64,000 bases of DNA from Staphylococcus hyicus (GTDB lineage: Bacteria > Bacillota > Bacilli > Staphylococcales > Staphylococcaceae), in NCBI RefSeq assembly GCF_000816085.1, contig NZ_CP008747.1, positions 1,178,001 to 1,242,000 of the forward strand, read 5' to 3'. The position numbers and the translations under genes are program-made. This document shows, piece by piece, positions 9,158 through 18,908 of the stretch; the first letter of the stretch is position 1, and the number at the start of each line of letters is the position of its first letter. The notes beneath the pieces were generated by a model that saw only the letters and a program-made list of their open reading frames with translations, was not told the DNA's origin and did no database searches.

Positions 9158-9864
9158 TGCGAATCGATAAATTTTTATCTCAAATGGGACAAGGAACGCG
9201 TACAGAAGTGAAAACGTTGTTAAAGACAGGCAAGGTGAGACTTAATGAACATGTTGTTAAGTCACCTAAATTAAAAATTGATCCGACACAAGATGTCATT
9301 GAAGTGGATGGTCAACGTATCCAGTATGAACCATATGTTTACTTAATGATGCATAAACCTAAGAATGTCATATCAGCAACCGAAGATGATCAACATGAAA
9401 CAGTGATTGATTTGATACAAGAATATGCTCATCTCAACCTCTTTCCAGTCGGACGTTTAGATAAAGATACTGAGGGATTATTATTGATTACGAATGATGG
9501 TCAATTTAACCATCAATTGATGAACCCAAACCAACATGTGCCAAAGACGTACTATGTAGAAACTTTAAATCCTATAAGTGAAACAGATATTACTGTATTT
9601 AAAACTGGTGTGACTTTAAAAGAAGGTGTATTAAAACCCGCGACACTTCAAATTATCAGTGCAAAGCATGCATTTTTAACCATTTCAGAAGGGAAGTTTC
9701 ACCAAGTTAAACGCATGTTTCATAGTGTGGGTAATGAAGTGGTATATTTAAAACGCGTTAAAATTGCAAACTTATCTTTAGATACGTCATTAGCACCTGG
9801 TGCATATCGCAAATTGACGGCGGATGACTTTAAAGCATTAGGTTTTGAGGCATCATTAAATTAA
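9157..9864 (+). CDS. rRNA pseudouridine synthase, RsuA/RluB family
   Basis: 235 residues. An N-terminal S4 RNA-binding domain (MRIDKFLSQMGQGTRTEVK, residues 1-45) precedes the catalytic domain. That domain carries GRLDKDTEGLLLITNDG (about residue 101), whose Asp is the catalytic nucleophile. The KFHQVKRMF segment near residue 180 is the usual motif III region. It would convert a uridine in 16S or 23S rRNA to pseudouridine; the exact site is not known. The start codon overlaps the murJ stop, and no separate ribosome binding site is needed if the two are coupled. Confidence 0.9.
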   Translation: MRIDKFLSQMGQGTRTEVKTLLKTGKVRLNEHVVKSPKLKIDPTQDVIEVDGQRIQYEPYVYLMMHKPKNVISATEDDQHETVIDLIQEYAHLNLFPVGRLDKDTEGLLLITNDGQFNHQLMNPNQHVPKTYYVETLNPISETDITVFKTGVTLKEGVLKPATLQIISAKHAFLTISEGKFHQVKRMFHSVGNEVVYLKRVKIANLSLDTSLAPGAYRKLTADDFKALGFEASLN

Positions 9865-9865
9865 G

Positions 9866-9897
9866 AAAAGATATACAAAGATGTTTCATATCTTTTT
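9866..9897 (+). terminator. Weak terminator after the pseudouridine synthase gene
   Basis: AAAAGATAT pairs with ATATCTTTT around a 13-base loop, and the 3' arm runs into the T-tract. The stem is AT-rich, so termination may be partial. Confidence 0.5.
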
Positions 9898-9938
9898 ATG
9901 TGGGTATGGTATAGTTAGAATTTAAAGAGGTGATTAAA

Positions 9939-10361
9939 ATGGCGAAGTCAACAAGTTTACTTAGAGCAATTATTGGTATTGGTGGTGCAGCATTAGCGGT
10001 TGTTTTATCAAAAAAACAAAATCGCGATGTCTTGAAACAAGAAATTGATAAATATAAAGAAGATCCTGAAAGTTATAAGCAAAATGCACGAGAAAAGGTT
10101 TCTCATGTTAGTGCCTTAGCTACTGAAGAATTTAATAAGGTGAAAGCAGATCCAAAAGCTTATATGAATGAAGCGAAACAAGATCCAAAAGCATTTTTGA
10201 ATCAAAAGAAAGACCAATTCGCTCAAAACAGTCAAGTGTCACATGATGGTAAAAGAGAAGCGGCTTTTGATGACGAAGGTGGCGGCGATCCTTCTAACAA
10301 TCTTCGTGTTGTCACTGAAGAGGATTTAAAATCAAATAAAAATAGCGGTGTAAATCAATAA
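9939..10361 (+). CDS. YtxH-like small protein with N-terminal hydrophobic segment
   Basis: 140 residues starting MAKSTSLLRAIIGIGGAALA. One short hydrophobic segment could anchor it in or at the membrane. A charged, probably helical region follows with a repeated unit around DPESYKQ, DPKAYMNEAK and DPKAFLNQ (about every 20 residues). The acidic C-terminus contains FDDEGGGDPSNN and VVTEEDLK. S. aureus has a protein with the same start and the same end at this locus. Function unknown. The frame extends to a GTG at 9930, but that codon lies inside the GAGGTGA ribosome binding site, so the ATG at 9939 is the start. Confidence 0.75.
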   Translation: MAKSTSLLRAIIGIGGAALAVVLSKKQNRDVLKQEIDKYKEDPESYKQNAREKVSHVSALATEEFNKVKADPKAYMNEAKQDPKAFLNQKKDQFAQNSQVSHDGKREAAFDDEGGGDPSNNLRVVTEEDLKSNKNSGVNQ

Positions 10362-10370
10362 ATTTTTGAT

Positions 10371-10405
10371 AACTAGGACGTGAATGCATGTCCTAGTTTT
10401 TATTT
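10371..10405 (+). terminator. Terminator after the YtxH-like gene
   Basis: AACTAGGAC pairs perfectly with GTCCTAGTT, followed by TTTATTT. Confidence 0.85.
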
Positions 10406-10562
10406 ATGTAAAAATGCTGCACTTAAAATATCGTTTTCACAAATAGAGTTGTTGACCATTCTGTTTTCAGAAAAATTAAAATAATATCGAGGGTTCTACT
10501 GTTGTTTATATCTTAAATCATGTAAAATAGAATTCAGAATACATAAAAGGAAGATGATCGTC

Positions 10563-11972
10563 ATGTGGAGAGACAAAGTACGAGAATATGAAACTGAAAT
10601 CGTTGAAGATTTAAAAGGATTACTCGCGATTAAATCAGTAAGAGATGATGCGCTAGCTACAGAAGATATGCCGGTAGGACCTGGTCCGCGAGAGGCGTTA
10701 GAATACATGTATCATCTAGCAAAACGTGATGGTTTTAAAACTGTTGATGTTGATCATATTGCAGGGCGTATCGAAGCGGGTAAAGGCGATGAATTATTTG
10801 GGATTTTAGGACATGTAGATGTTGTACCTGCTGGTGAGGGATGGGCATCTGATCCATTTGAACCTGTAGTGACGGAAGACCGAGTAATCGCTAGGGGAAC
10901 TTTAGATGATAAAGGGCCTACAATTGCAGCTTATTATGCTGTGAAAATTTTAAATGATATGAATGTAGATTGGAAGAAACGTATTCATATCATTTTGGGT
11001 ACAGATGAAGAGTCTGATTGGTTATGTACTGAACGCTATTTTAAAACAGAAGAAATGCCTACGATAGGAATTGCACCAGACGCAGAATTTCCACTTATTC
11101 ATGGTGAGAAAGGGATTACAACGTTTGATATTAAACAAAGTCAGATGTCTTCTGATCACGATGAACCTGAGCATGAACTCATAAGCTTTGCATCCGGAGA
11201 ACGCTATAACATGGTTCCTGACGAGGCGAAAGCCGATATTTTAGTTAAGGAAAATATGACCGATTGTATTCAACAATTTGAAGCTTACCTTTCAAAGCAT
11301 CATTTAAAAGGAGCGCATGAAGTGGATAGTGGTGTACTCAAATTATTTGTTGAAGGTAAAGCGGTGCATGGAATGGATCCATCTATAGGCGTTAATGCTG
11401 GTTTACATTTAATTCACTTCCTAAGTGCCTTGAAATTAGACATTAATGCAAAAAATTGGGTGGAATTTAGTGAACGTTATTTATTTGAATCTCATTTTGG
11501 TGAAAAAATGGGTATGCGATTCCATACAGAAGCAATGGGAAGCTTGACAACCAACATCGGCATAATTCAATACACTAAAGCTACAGGGGGACAATTCGGT
11601 ATAAATCTAAGATATCCTGAAGGCTTTGGCTTTGAAGAAGCTATTCGCAAGTTTGAAAAAGAAATCAACACACAAGGATTTTCAATAAAAGTTGGAAAAG
11701 TTCAAACGCCACATTTTGTTAATCCTAAAGATCCATTTGTTCAGAAACTATTAACTGCTTATCGAAATCAAACAGGTGATTTGCGTGAATCCTTTACAAT
11801 TGGCGGAGGAACTTATGCAAGAAACCTTGAAAAAGGTGTAGCTTTTGGAGCGATGTTTGAGGATTCAGAAGATTTAATGCATCAAAAAAATGAATACATT
11901 ACAAAAAAACAATTGTTTGACGCAACTAGTATTTATTTAGAGGCAATTTATTCGATTTGCGTGGAGGGGTAA
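10563..11972 (+). CDS. pepV: Dipeptidase PepV (M20-family metallopeptidase)
   Basis: A 469-residue cytoplasmic zinc dipeptidase. Metal-binding and catalytic stretches are visible in order: [12 protein letters not shown] (His about 84), GTLDDKGP (bridging Asp about 115), GTDEESDW (catalytic Glu and metal Glu about 149-150), APDAEFP (Asp) and the late HQKNEYI (His). [10 protein letters not shown] and GGTYAR are also typical. A start at 10554 would sit only two bases after AGGA, so the ATG at 10563 is better and gives [10 protein letters not shown], as in S. aureus PepV. The dat gene follows after one base, so the two form an operon for peptide and D-alanine metabolism. Confidence 0.92.
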   Translation: MWRDKVREYETEIVEDLKGLLAIKSVRDDALATEDMPVGPGPREALEYMYHLAKRDGFKTVDVDHIAGRIEAGKGDELFGILGHVDVVPAGEGWASDPFEPVVTEDRVIARGTLDDKGPTIAAYYAVKILNDMNVDWKKRIHIILGTDEESDWLCTERYFKTEEMPTIGIAPDAEFPLIHGEKGITTFDIKQSQMSSDHDEPEHELISFASGERYNMVPDEAKADILVKENMTDCIQQFEAYLSKHHLKGAHEVDSGVLKLFVEGKAVHGMDPSIGVNAGLHLIHFLSALKLDINAKNWVEFSERYLFESHFGEKMGMRFHTEAMGSLTTNIGIIQYTKATGGQFGINLRYPEGFGFEEAIRKFEKEINTQGFSIKVGKVQTPHFVNPKDPFVQKLLTAYRNQTGDLRESFTIGGGTYARNLEKGVAFGAMFEDSEDLMHQKNEYITKKQLFDATSIYLEAIYSICVEG

Positions 11973-11973
11973 T

Positions 11974-12822
11974 ATGGTAAAAGTTTTATTAAACGAATCA
12001 TTTGTTGAAGAACAAGATGCTAAAATTGCATACAACGATCGAGGATATAACTTTGGTGATGGTATTTACGAATATGTGCGTATATACGATAACAAATTAT
12101 TTACGGCAAAAGAACATTTTGAACGCCTTTTAAGAAGTGCGAGTGAAATTGGTTTAGATTTAAATCATACGGTAGAATCATTAACAACACTTGTGCGTGA
12201 ATTTGCGCAAGTCAATCAAGTTACAAACGGTGGAGTCTATATTCAAGTAACTAGAGGTGCTGCTCCGCGTGATCATGCATTTCCAACGCCAAGTGTCGAA
12301 CCTGTTTTAACAGGCTTTGTAAAATCCTATGACCGTCCTTATAAAGCGTTAGAAGAAGGCGTTTCTGTTGTTACAACTGAAGATATTCGTTGGTTAAGAT
12401 GTGACATTAAAAGTTTAAATCTTTTAGGCAATGTGTTAGCTAAAGAATATGCTACAAAATATAACGCAGAAGAAGCGATTCAACATCGTGGCGAAATTGT
12501 CACTGAAGGCGCATCTAGTAACGTTTATGCTATTAAAGATGGTGTCGTTCATACGCATCCAGCAAACAATTTTATTTTAAATGGTATTACACGACGCGTG
12601 ATTCAATGGGTTTGTGAAGATCAGAATATTGAATTTAATGAAGAACCATTTACAATAGATTTCCTCAAATCAGCAGATGAAGTCATCATTTCAAGTACAT
12701 CAGTTGAAGTTATGCCCGTTGTTTTAATTGATGGCGAACCTGTGGCAGACGGTAAGGTGGGGCGTATCACACGACAGTTACAAAAGGGATTTGAAAAATA
12801 TATTCAATCTCACTCTGAATAA
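11974..12822 (+). CDS. dat: D-amino-acid (D-alanine) aminotransferase
   Basis: A fold-type IV PLP enzyme of 282 residues. It interconverts D-alanine plus 2-oxoglutarate with pyruvate plus D-glutamate, supplying D-Glu for peptidoglycan. [17 protein letters not shown] (about residues 21-37) holds the substrate-pocket residues. The PLP lysine is in [12 protein letters not shown], and the PLP-contacting Glu is in [17 protein letters not shown] near the C-terminus is the phosphate cup. Length equals that of characterised Bacillus and Staphylococcus enzymes. GGAGGGG lies about seven bases before the ATG, overlapping the pepV stop. Confidence 0.95.
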   Translation: MVKVLLNESFVEEQDAKIAYNDRGYNFGDGIYEYVRIYDNKLFTAKEHFERLLRSASEIGLDLNHTVESLTTLVREFAQVNQVTNGGVYIQVTRGAAPRDHAFPTPSVEPVLTGFVKSYDRPYKALEEGVSVVTTEDIRWLRCDIKSLNLLGNVLAKEYATKYNAEEAIQHRGEIVTEGASSNVYAIKDGVVHTHPANNFILNGITRRVIQWVCEDQNIEFNEEPFTIDFLKSADEVIISSTSVEVMPVVLIDGEPVADGKVGRITRQLQKGFEKYIQSHSE

Positions 12823-12875
12823 TGTGTTAATATAAGAATACTTACTAGATTTAACTTAAACATTTAAAAATAGAA

Positions 12876-12902
12876 AAAAGTGACCTTTAGTGTCTCATTT
12901 TT
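12876..12902 (+). terminator. Weak hairpin after dat
   Basis: AAAAGTGA can pair with TCATTTTT, with one G-U pair. It is a poor but plausible terminator. The rest of the 228-base dat-kinase gap shows no gene. Confidence 0.3.
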
Positions 12903-12993
12903 GGTTGAAAAAAGCGCCTATTAATTATAAAATCTTTAATGAGTGCTAAATAAGATATTGAACGTTAATGTAGCAAATAATTGTTATTAATAT

Positions 12994-13024
12994 GGCTCTT
13001 GAATACTTTTTCTTGAGCCTTTTC
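12994..13024 (+). terminator. Short GGCTC/GAGCC hairpin before the kinase-like gene
   Basis: A five-bp GGCTC/GAGCC stem with a 16-base loop is followed by TTTTCTCTTTT. It is either the real end of the pepV-dat transcript or a short leader hairpin of the next gene. Confidence 0.4.
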
Positions 13025-13050
13025 TCTTTTGAAAGTGAGGTGAACGTGTT

Positions 13051-13842
13051 GTGGAGCAGTTCTATCAACTAGGTTGGACGCTCGATTCAGCTGGCGGCGC
13101 ATCTGGTGAAGCATATATGGCAGAACAAGATGGTCAAAAATTATTTTTAAAACGTAATTCTAACCCTTTTATTGCAGCGTTATCTGCTGAAGGTATAGTG
13201 CCAAAACTTGTTTGGACGAAAAGAATAGAAACTGGAGAAGTTGTGACGGCACAACATTGGAAGAACGGCCGCGAACTTGAGGCTGATGAAATGAATCAAC
13301 ACCGAGTTGCTCACTTATTGAAAAAAATTCATCAATCACGTCCACTTTTAACGATGTTAAAGCGTATGGAAATGACACCAATAACACCTGATATTATGTT
13401 ACATAAAATTAATGCATCATTATCAAGTGATGTATTAACGCATCATATTATTCGCCACGCGTTAAGTTATTTGGAATCACACGTGCCAGAATATGATCCA
13501 CGTTTTTATACGGTTGTACATGGTGATGTTGATCATAATAACTGGTTATTATCTGATAAAGATGAGCTTTTTTTAGTGGACTGGGAAGGCGCAATGATTG
13601 CAGACCCAGCCATAGATATAGGAATGCTCTTGTACAATTACGTTCCTAAAAATGAATGGTCTAACTGGTTTGAAATATACGATGTAAAAGAAACGATGAA
13701 CTTAAAGAAACGAATGAAATGGTATACAGTCATTCAATCTATTGGAATGGTTCAATGGAATGAAGAACATAAACGTTTTAAAGATATGAATACATGGCTC
13801 AAGTTTTTGCATGCTGTCATGAAGAGTGATGTGTTTATTTAA
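13051..13842 (+). CDS. Phosphotransferase-family protein (YtmP-like, APH/choline-kinase fold)
   Basis: 263 residues with the aminoglycoside/choline-kinase fold. The catalytic loop is VVHGDVDHNNWLL (about residue 152), whose Asp is the proposed base. The metal-binding motif is LVDWEGAMIADPAIDIG (about residue 176). Gly-rich SAGGASGEAY near the N-terminus replaces the usual nucleotide loop. The start is GTG at 13051, with AGTGAGG ten bases upstream; the next gene trmB begins 14 bases after the stop. The trmB pairing matches B. subtilis ytmP-trmB. The natural substrate is unknown; it is not evidence of antibiotic resistance. Confidence 0.82.
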   Translation: MEQFYQLGWTLDSAGGASGEAYMAEQDGQKLFLKRNSNPFIAALSAEGIVPKLVWTKRIETGEVVTAQHWKNGRELEADEMNQHRVAHLLKKIHQSRPLLTMLKRMEMTPITPDIMLHKINASLSSDVLTHHIIRHALSYLESHVPEYDPRFYTVVHGDVDHNNWLLSDKDELFLVDWEGAMIADPAIDIGMLLYNYVPKNEWSNWFEIYDVKETMNLKKRMKWYTVIQSIGMVQWNEEHKRFKDMNTWLKFLHAVMKSDVFI

Positions 13843-13856
13843 GGAGATAATGAATC

Positions 13857-14522
13857 ATGAGAATGCGAAATAAACCATGGGCAGAAACATATTTAAGAGC
13901 GCACGCAAATATTGTGGATTTAGACTGTGTTCATAAGCAAAAGGTGTCTCAATGGTTTGATAAAGAGCAACCCATTCACATTGAAATAGGATCTGGTATG
14001 GGGAAGTATATAACGTCATTAGCGGCAAAAAATCCCGATATTAATTATATTGCCATCGAGCGCGATAAAAATGTGATGATTCGGGTTTTAGACAAAGTAC
14101 GTGAGCAAGGTTTGACGAACATCAAATTGTTATGTAATGATGCAGTTGTATTAACGGAATATTTTAAGTCACATGAGATAAATCGTATTTATTTGAACTT
14201 TTCTGATCCTTGGCCTAAAACGAGACATGCGAAACGCCGACTGACAAATCATCGTTTTTTAGCAATTTATAAAGAAATATTGCATCAAAATGGAGAAATT
14301 CACTTTAAAACAGATAACCGAGGACTATATGCCTATAGTCTGGAAAGTATGTCTCAATTTGGGATGTATTTCACTAAAATCAATTTGCATTTACATCAAG
14401 AAGATGAAGGTGACAATATTACAACCGAATATGAACACAAATTTTCAGAAAAAGGATCTCGAATTTATCGCATGGAAGCTAAATTTCACCCCCATTTTTC
14501 TGATTACGTAAATCAGGACTAA
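13857..14522 (+). CDS. trmB: tRNA (guanosine(46)-N7)-methyltransferase
   Basis: A 221-residue SAM-dependent methyltransferase making m7G46 in the tRNA variable loop. The SAM site is [15 protein letters not shown] (about residue 42), and the family signature is [16 protein letters not shown] (about residue 118). The conserved HFKTDNRGL and the C-terminal [20 protein letters not shown] match the Bacillus/Staphylococcus enzymes. AAGGAG lies eight bases before the ATG. It forms a pair with the preceding kinase-like gene and ends at its own hairpin. Confidence 0.95.
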   Translation: MRMRNKPWAETYLRAHANIVDLDCVHKQKVSQWFDKEQPIHIEIGSGMGKYITSLAAKNPDINYIAIERDKNVMIRVLDKVREQGLTNIKLLCNDAVVLTEYFKSHEINRIYLNFSDPWPKTRHAKRRLTNHRFLAIYKEILHQNGEIHFKTDNRGLYAYSLESMSQFGMYFTKINLHLHQEDEGDNITTEYEHKFSEKGSRIYRMEAKFHPHFSDYVNQD

Positions 14523-14548
14523 AGTGTTACGACATGATTTATAAAGTT

Positions 14549-14604
14549 AAAAGTGGGATACTGTAATCAAATGTACATGATTTGATTCGTGTCTCACTTT
14601 TTTT
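14549..14604 (+). terminator. Terminator after trmB
   Basis: AAAAGTG pairs with CACTTTT, and an inner AATCAAAT/ATTTGATT stem lies between. TTTTT follows. Confidence 0.8.
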
Positions 14605-14618
14605 AAGGAGAGAGTTTA

Positions 14619-15446
14619 ATGAAAATTGGATCATTTGAAATTACAGCTCTAAATGGAGGGGATACACAAATGGATGGTGGTGCTATTTTTGGAGTGGTAC
14701 CTAAACCATTGTGGTCTAAAAAATATCCTGCAAATGTTAAAAATCAAGTTCCTCTCGTTACGCATCCGTTATTAATTCAAACCGGAGATCAAAATATTAT
14801 AATAGATGCTGGTATAGGTAATGGAAAATTAACTGAAAAACAACATCGAAATTATGGGGTTCAAAATGAAAGCCAACTTGAAAAAGATTTGGCAAAACGG
14901 GATTTAACTGTGAATGATATTGATATGGTCCTCATGACACATATGCATTTTGATCATGCTACAGGTTTAACAGATAGTGAAGGAAATGCAACGTTTCCTA
15001 ATGCTTGGCATTATGTTCAACAAGATGAATGGCATGAATTTATAAGCCCTAATATGAGAAGCCAAGCGACGTATTGGTCTCAAAATAGAGGGAGCTATGA
15101 ATCAAAGTTAATTTTATTCGAGAAAGAAATGGAGCCTTATCCTGGGATTAAAATAAAACATACGGGAGGGCATAGTTTTGGTCATTGTATTATCGAAATT
15201 CAAAGTGAAAATGACCGTGCCGTTCATATGGCAGATATTTTATCAACTTCAGCACACATTAATCCATTATGGGTCACTGCTTATGACGATTATCCGATGC
15301 AATCTATATACGAAAAAGAACGATTAACACGACTATATGCCGCACAAGGATATTGGATATTGTTTTATCATGACGCATCCCATTTGGCAATCAAACTTAC
15401 TGAGGATGGTAAGGAGATTCAAGAGGTTATCAAAAGAAAGATATAA
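14619..15446 (+). CDS. MBL-fold metallo-hydrolase (YtnP-like)
   Basis: 275 residues with the metallo-beta-lactamase fold. The dinuclear zinc motif is THMHFDHATGL (His108, His110, Asp112, His113). A later His is in HTGGHSFGHC, the bridging Asp is in HMADILST, and the last His is in FYHDASH. The layout resembles B. subtilis YtnP and AHL-lactonase-like enzymes, but a lactonase role is only a family hint. It is a single-gene unit flanked by terminators. AAGGAGAGAG precedes the ATG. Confidence 0.82.
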   Translation: MKIGSFEITALNGGDTQMDGGAIFGVVPKPLWSKKYPANVKNQVPLVTHPLLIQTGDQNIIIDAGIGNGKLTEKQHRNYGVQNESQLEKDLAKRDLTVNDIDMVLMTHMHFDHATGLTDSEGNATFPNAWHYVQQDEWHEFISPNMRSQATYWSQNRGSYESKLILFEKEMEPYPGIKIKHTGGHSFGHCIIEIQSENDRAVHMADILSTSAHINPLWVTAYDDYPMQSIYEKERLTRLYAAQGYWILFYHDASHLAIKLTEDGKEIQEVIKRKI

Positions 15447-15453
15447 TTTAAAT

Positions 15454-15503
15454 ACGCGTTAGTAAACGTAACATTCATGTATCTATTACGTTTCCTAACG
15501 CGT
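15454..15503. terminator. Bidirectional terminator between convergent genes
   Basis: ACGCGTTAGTAAACGTAA pairs with TTACGTTTCCTAACGCGT, with one mismatch. It lies between the stops of convergent genes at 15446 and 15510. Confidence 0.8.
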
Positions 15504-15509
15504 TTGATT

Positions 15510-15836
15510 TTAAGTGGTTTGATTTTCAGTAATATCTAATATTTCTCCAGTCTTTGCGTTTGCATAAAAAGTGTAGTGATGTGTAACATCATTTCGTGAA
15601 GTAGTAATTCCACCCTTATATGCCGAATATGTTTCTAAACCTTTTTGAAATTCAACGACTTCGTATAAAATGTATGACCCTGTCACATTATTAAAATATT
15701 GTTTGACAGTTTCTAATACATCATGAGGGGTATGATTTCTATCACGTTCAAGACGAAGAATATAGAAATAGCTTCCAGCTAACAATGTGCCGATTGCAAT
15801 TGGTATTAATAACGGCCAATTTTTTTTGTTTAACAT
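15510..15836 (-). CDS. Small membrane-anchored protein, PepSY-like C-terminus
   Basis: 108 residues. A hydrophobic N-terminal segment (about residues 8-26, LLIPIAIGTLLAGSYFYILR) probably acts as a membrane anchor rather than a cleaved signal. The rest would be outside the cell and ends in FYANAKTGEILDITENQ, which resembles a PepSY-type strand-turn. AAGGAGGAGA seven bases before the ATG supports a real gene. It stands alone, divergent from the M42 peptidase. Function unknown; PepSY proteins are sometimes proposed to inhibit proteases, but that is only analogy here. Confidence 0.65.
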   Translation of the reverse strand: MLNKKNWPLLIPIAIGTLLAGSYFYILRLERDRNHTPHDVLETVKQYFNNVTGSYILYEVVEFQKGLETYSAYKGGITTSRNDVTHHYTFYANAKTGEILDITENQTT

Positions 15837-15928
15837 TGCTATCTCCTCCTTGAAAGACTTAGATACAGTTTATCATAATTTAAATGATATACTGTAATAA
15901 AGTGAATTTATTTAAAGGAGTGAGGCAT

Positions 15929-16999
15929 ATGAATGATAAAACATTTAATCGAATTAAAACTTTAACAGAAATGCACGGGGCACCTAATTTCGAAGCACCG
16001 ATACGGCGTTACTTAAAGCAAGAAATGGCTCCTTATGTTGACACATTCGTTCGTGACAAAATGGGTGGAATTTATGGCGTGAAAAAAAGTGGGAATCCAA
16101 ACGCCTCAAAAGTGATGGTTGCTGCACATATGGATGAAATTGGATTTATGATAACAGAAATAACAAAAAACGGCTTCATCAAATTTACAGCATTAGGTGG
16201 TGTTGCGAGTGATATATGGCAAGGTCAACGTTTGAAAGTTAGAACTGCAAACGGGAACGACATTGTCGGCGTGGTAGCAAACATACCGAAACATTTTCAA
16301 ACCGGTAATGAAACAAAGCCTAAAATTGAAGATTTGTTACTTGATATCGGTGCGGAAAATGAGGATGATGTATATAATCAGGGGATTGCGCTAGGTGATC
16401 CAATAGTACCGCACACGGAACTGTTACAATTATCTGAACATCGCTTTGCAGCGAAGGCGTGGGATAATCGATATGGTTGTGTATTAGCAATAGAAATATT
16501 AGAAGCTTTAAAAGACGTGTCATTAGATTTTGATTTGTATGTAGGTGCAAATGTTCAAGAAGAGGTTGGATTGCGGGGCGCTGAAGCAGCTACTGAACTT
16601 ATACAACCAGATGTCGCTTTTGTCGTGGACTGTTCCCCAGCAAATGATATGAAAGGGATATCAGGCCTTTCAGGGAAGTTAGGTGGAGGTGCGCTATTAC
16701 GTATCAAAGACGGCACAATGTTATTAAAGCCTGCATTCAAATCATTTTTAATAGATGTGGCAAATGAACACCACGTTCAATTTCAACATTACATCTCTCC
16801 AGGTGGTACAGATGGGGGTGTCATACATAAAGCATTAACGGGTGTGCCAACTGCAGTCATTGGTGTCTGTGCACGATATATACACAGTACGGATGCGGTA
16901 TTTGATATTCGAGATTATGAAAATGCTAAAAAATGGTTGTACTTTTCAATTCAACAATTAGACGACAGGGCCATCCATCAATTACAATATGAGGACTAA
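15929..16999 (+). CDS. M42-family metallopeptidase (glutamyl aminopeptidase-like)
   Basis: 356 residues. The cocatalytic metal ligands of the M42/M20 clan are visible in order: AAHMDEIG (His), KAWDNRYG (bridging Asp), QEEVGLRGA (catalytic and metal Glu), VDCSPAND (Asp) and YIHSTDAVFD (His). This is the cytoplasmic tetrahedral aminopeptidase (PepA/FrvX/YsdC) family, which trims N-terminal residues from peptides. The frame can be extended to 15884, but AAAGGAG stands eight bases before the ATG at 15929, the likely start. The thioredoxin-like gene follows after 14 bases, so the two are probably cotranscribed. Confidence 0.9.
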   Translation: MNDKTFNRIKTLTEMHGAPNFEAPIRRYLKQEMAPYVDTFVRDKMGGIYGVKKSGNPNASKVMVAAHMDEIGFMITEITKNGFIKFTALGGVASDIWQGQRLKVRTANGNDIVGVVANIPKHFQTGNETKPKIEDLLLDIGAENEDDVYNQGIALGDPIVPHTELLQLSEHRFAAKAWDNRYGCVLAIEILEALKDVSLDFDLYVGANVQEEVGLRGAEAATELIQPDVAFVVDCSPANDMKGISGLSGKLGGGALLRIKDGTMLLKPAFKSFLIDVANEHHVQFQHYISPGGTDGGVIHKALTGVPTAVIGVCARYIHSTDAVFDIRDYENAKKWLYFSIQQLDDRAIHQLQYED

Positions 17000-17013
17000 A
17001 GGAGGAATATATA

Positions 17014-17322
17014 ATGAAAGCCATTCAAAATGAAACTGAATATCAACAACTCAGTCAAGCTCAAACCGTTTTTATGTTCACAGCAAGTTGGTGTCCAGAT
17101 TGTCGAGTGATTGAACCAGATTTACCACAATTAGAATCTAAATATCCAAACTTTAATTTTGTTTCTGTTGATCGCGATGCGCACATTGATTTAGCGATAA
17201 AAGAAGGTGTAATGGGAATTCCTAGTTTTATTGTCTATAAAGATGGAGAACGTGTTGGAGATTATATTGGTAAAGAAAGAAAATCAATAGAACAAATTGA
17301 TACATTTTTATCACAATTTTAA
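17014..17322 (+). CDS. Thioredoxin-family protein (YtpP-like)
   Basis: 102 residues with a thioredoxin fold. The redox site is SWCPDCRV (Cys27 and Cys30), and the cis-proline is in GIPSFIVYKDG (near residue 71). The WCPDC form differs from the classic WCGPC and is typical of the YtpP group. There is no signal peptide, so it would act in the cytoplasm on thiols or disulfides; partners are not known. AAGGAGG precedes the ATG by about eight bases. A terminator follows directly. Confidence 0.88.
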   Translation: MKAIQNETEYQQLSQAQTVFMFTASWCPDCRVIEPDLPQLESKYPNFNFVSVDRDAHIDLAIKEGVMGIPSFIVYKDGERVGDYIGKERKSIEQIDTFLSQF

Positions 17323-17331
17323 TGACTTTTT

Positions 17332-17375
17332 CGCCCTTAGGACATCGTTTTTCTCTAGTCCTGAGGGTGTTTTTA
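17332..17375 (+). terminator. Terminator after the thioredoxin-like gene
   Basis: CGCCCTTAGGAC pairs with GTCCTGAGGGTG (G-U pairs included), followed by TTTTTATT. Confidence 0.88.
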
Positions 17376-17414
17376 TTGTAAACTAATATAAGGCATGTAT
17401 TTAGGAGTGAAAAA

Positions 17415-18275
17415 ATGAATGTCTTTAAAATGAGAGATGCAATAAAATCACGATTATCCCATTTAGATGTGAATTATCAATTTAATCGTGATAAGGAATC
17501 GCTGAGAATATATCGAATAGACAATCAAAAAGGAGTTACTGTAAAATTATCTCCTATTGTAGCTAAATACAATAAAGGTCAGACGCAAATTATTGATGAA
17601 ATAATATATTATGTTGAAGAGACCATATATCAAATGGAAGATGAAGCGCATAAAACGTTAAACGAAAAACGGATTATGCCAGTCATCCGTGCAACGAGTT
17701 TCCCCACTCATACGCAAGCAGGAAACGCGTTTATAACAGAGTCGCATACAGCAGAAACAAGAATTTATTATGCATTAGATTTAGGTAAATCGTATCGACT
17801 TATAGATGATGTATTAATTAATGAATTAAATTTAACGACACAACAACTTAAAGAAATGGCTCGATTTAATGTGCGGAAGCTTGTCAATTCATTTAAATCA
17901 GACGAAGTGCAAGGGAACATTTTTTATTTTATTAATACAAATGATGGATATGATGCAAGTCGTATCTTAAACACCGCGTTATTAAGTGATTATGAACAAC
18001 GTATTGAAGGTGAAATGCTTGTAGCTGTGCCACATCAAGATGTTTTAATCATCGCAGATATTAGGAATAAAACAGGATATGATATTATGGCACATATGAC
18101 GATGGAATTTTTTACGAATGGACTTGTTCCGATTACATCATTATCATTAAGTTATAAAGATGGTCACTTTGAACCAATTTTCATACTTGGTAAAAATAAT
18201 AAACACAAACCCAATACATCTCCTAATGTGATTCAGCATTTAGGGGCTACTAAGGAACAAAAGAACCGCAAATAA
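17415..18275 (+). CDS. UPF0354/DUF1444 family protein (YtpQ-like)
   Basis: 286 residues, no signal peptide or membrane segment. Conserved stretches are [50 protein letters not shown] and [20 protein letters not shown], all as in the staphylococcal members I remember. The same gene precedes ytpR in B. subtilis, and here too the next gene is ytpR. Function unknown. The ribosome binding site for the next gene overlaps this stop codon, so the two are likely coupled. Confidence 0.85.
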   Translation: MNVFKMRDAIKSRLSHLDVNYQFNRDKESLRIYRIDNQKGVTVKLSPIVAKYNKGQTQIIDEIIYYVEETIYQMEDEAHKTLNEKRIMPVIRATSFPTHTQAGNAFITESHTAETRIYYALDLGKSYRLIDDVLINELNLTTQQLKEMARFNVRKLVNSFKSDEVQGNIFYFINTNDGYDASRILNTALLSDYEQRIEGEMLVAVPHQDVLIIADIRNKTGYDIMAHMTMEFFTNGLVPITSLSLSYKDGHFEPIFILGKNNKHKPNTSPNVIQHLGATKEQKNRK

Positions 18276-18291
18276 GGAGTAGATGAATAAC

Positions 18292-18891
18292 ATGAATTTA
18301 TTTTATAATCCCAAAGGTGTTGGCAATGTAGCCTTTTTACAAATAGAAACAGTTGAAGGGCCATTTGAATACGAAAAATGCAACGATATCGTACTCATTA
18401 AGAAAGCACAAAAAGTCGTTGGTTTAAACATATTCAACGCTAATCAACATCTTTCTTTAGAGGGAAATGGTCATATTACTTTCAATGAAACACATGCGAC
18501 AGAAATTCAAAATTTATTAGATCAGTCTAATATTGATTTTAAGTTGGAAGCTGATTTTTCACCAAAGTTTGTCGTAGGATACGTTCAATCTAAAGAAAAA
18601 CACCCTGATGCGGATAAACTTAGTGTGTGTCAAATTGATGTAGGTGATGAAACTTTACAAATCGTTTGTGGTGCACCTAATATTGAAGCTGGACAAAAGG
18701 TTGTCGTGGCGAAAGTTGGTGCAGTGATGCCAAGCGGTATGTTAATCAAAGATGCGGAATTGAGAGGGATTGCTTCAAGTGGTATGGTATGTTCGATGAA
18801 AGAACTTAATTTACCTAATGCGCCACAAGAAAAAGGTATTATGGTTTTAGACGATCGTTATAAAACAGGTCAATCATTTTTTAATGCTTAA
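18292..18891 (+). CDS. ytpR: YtpR-family tRNA-binding domain protein
   Basis: 199 residues. The C-terminal half is a tRNA-binding (EMAP/Trbp111-type) OB fold. It starts near [20 protein letters not shown] and includes [34 protein letters not shown] and [11 protein letters not shown]. This is the domain also found at the N-terminus of bacterial PheT, but here it stands alone. Two ATGs compete: 18283 lies three bases from AAGGAG and 18292 lies twelve bases from it. I chose 18292 because the result, [11 protein letters not shown], matches the start I recall in S. aureus. That choice is uncertain; the family call is not. Confidence 0.88.
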   Translation: MNLFYNPKGVGNVAFLQIETVEGPFEYEKCNDIVLIKKAQKVVGLNIFNANQHLSLEGNGHITFNETHATEIQNLLDQSNIDFKLEADFSPKFVVGYVQSKEKHPDADKLSVCQIDVGDETLQIVCGAPNIEAGQKVVVAKVGAVMPSGMLIKDAELRGIASSGMVCSMKELNLPNAPQEKGIMVLDDRYKTGQSFFNA

Positions 18892-18908
18892 AAGGAGGGC
18901 GTGAATAT

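Noticed and set aside
13051..13842. Aminoglycoside resistance kinase
   Set aside because: The APH fold is present, but the protein belongs to the chromosomal YtmP group next to trmB. Nothing points to resistance.
14619..15446. Beta-lactamase
   Set aside because: The zinc motif is that of general MBL-fold hydrolases. There is no signal peptide, and the layout fits YtnP-like enzymes.
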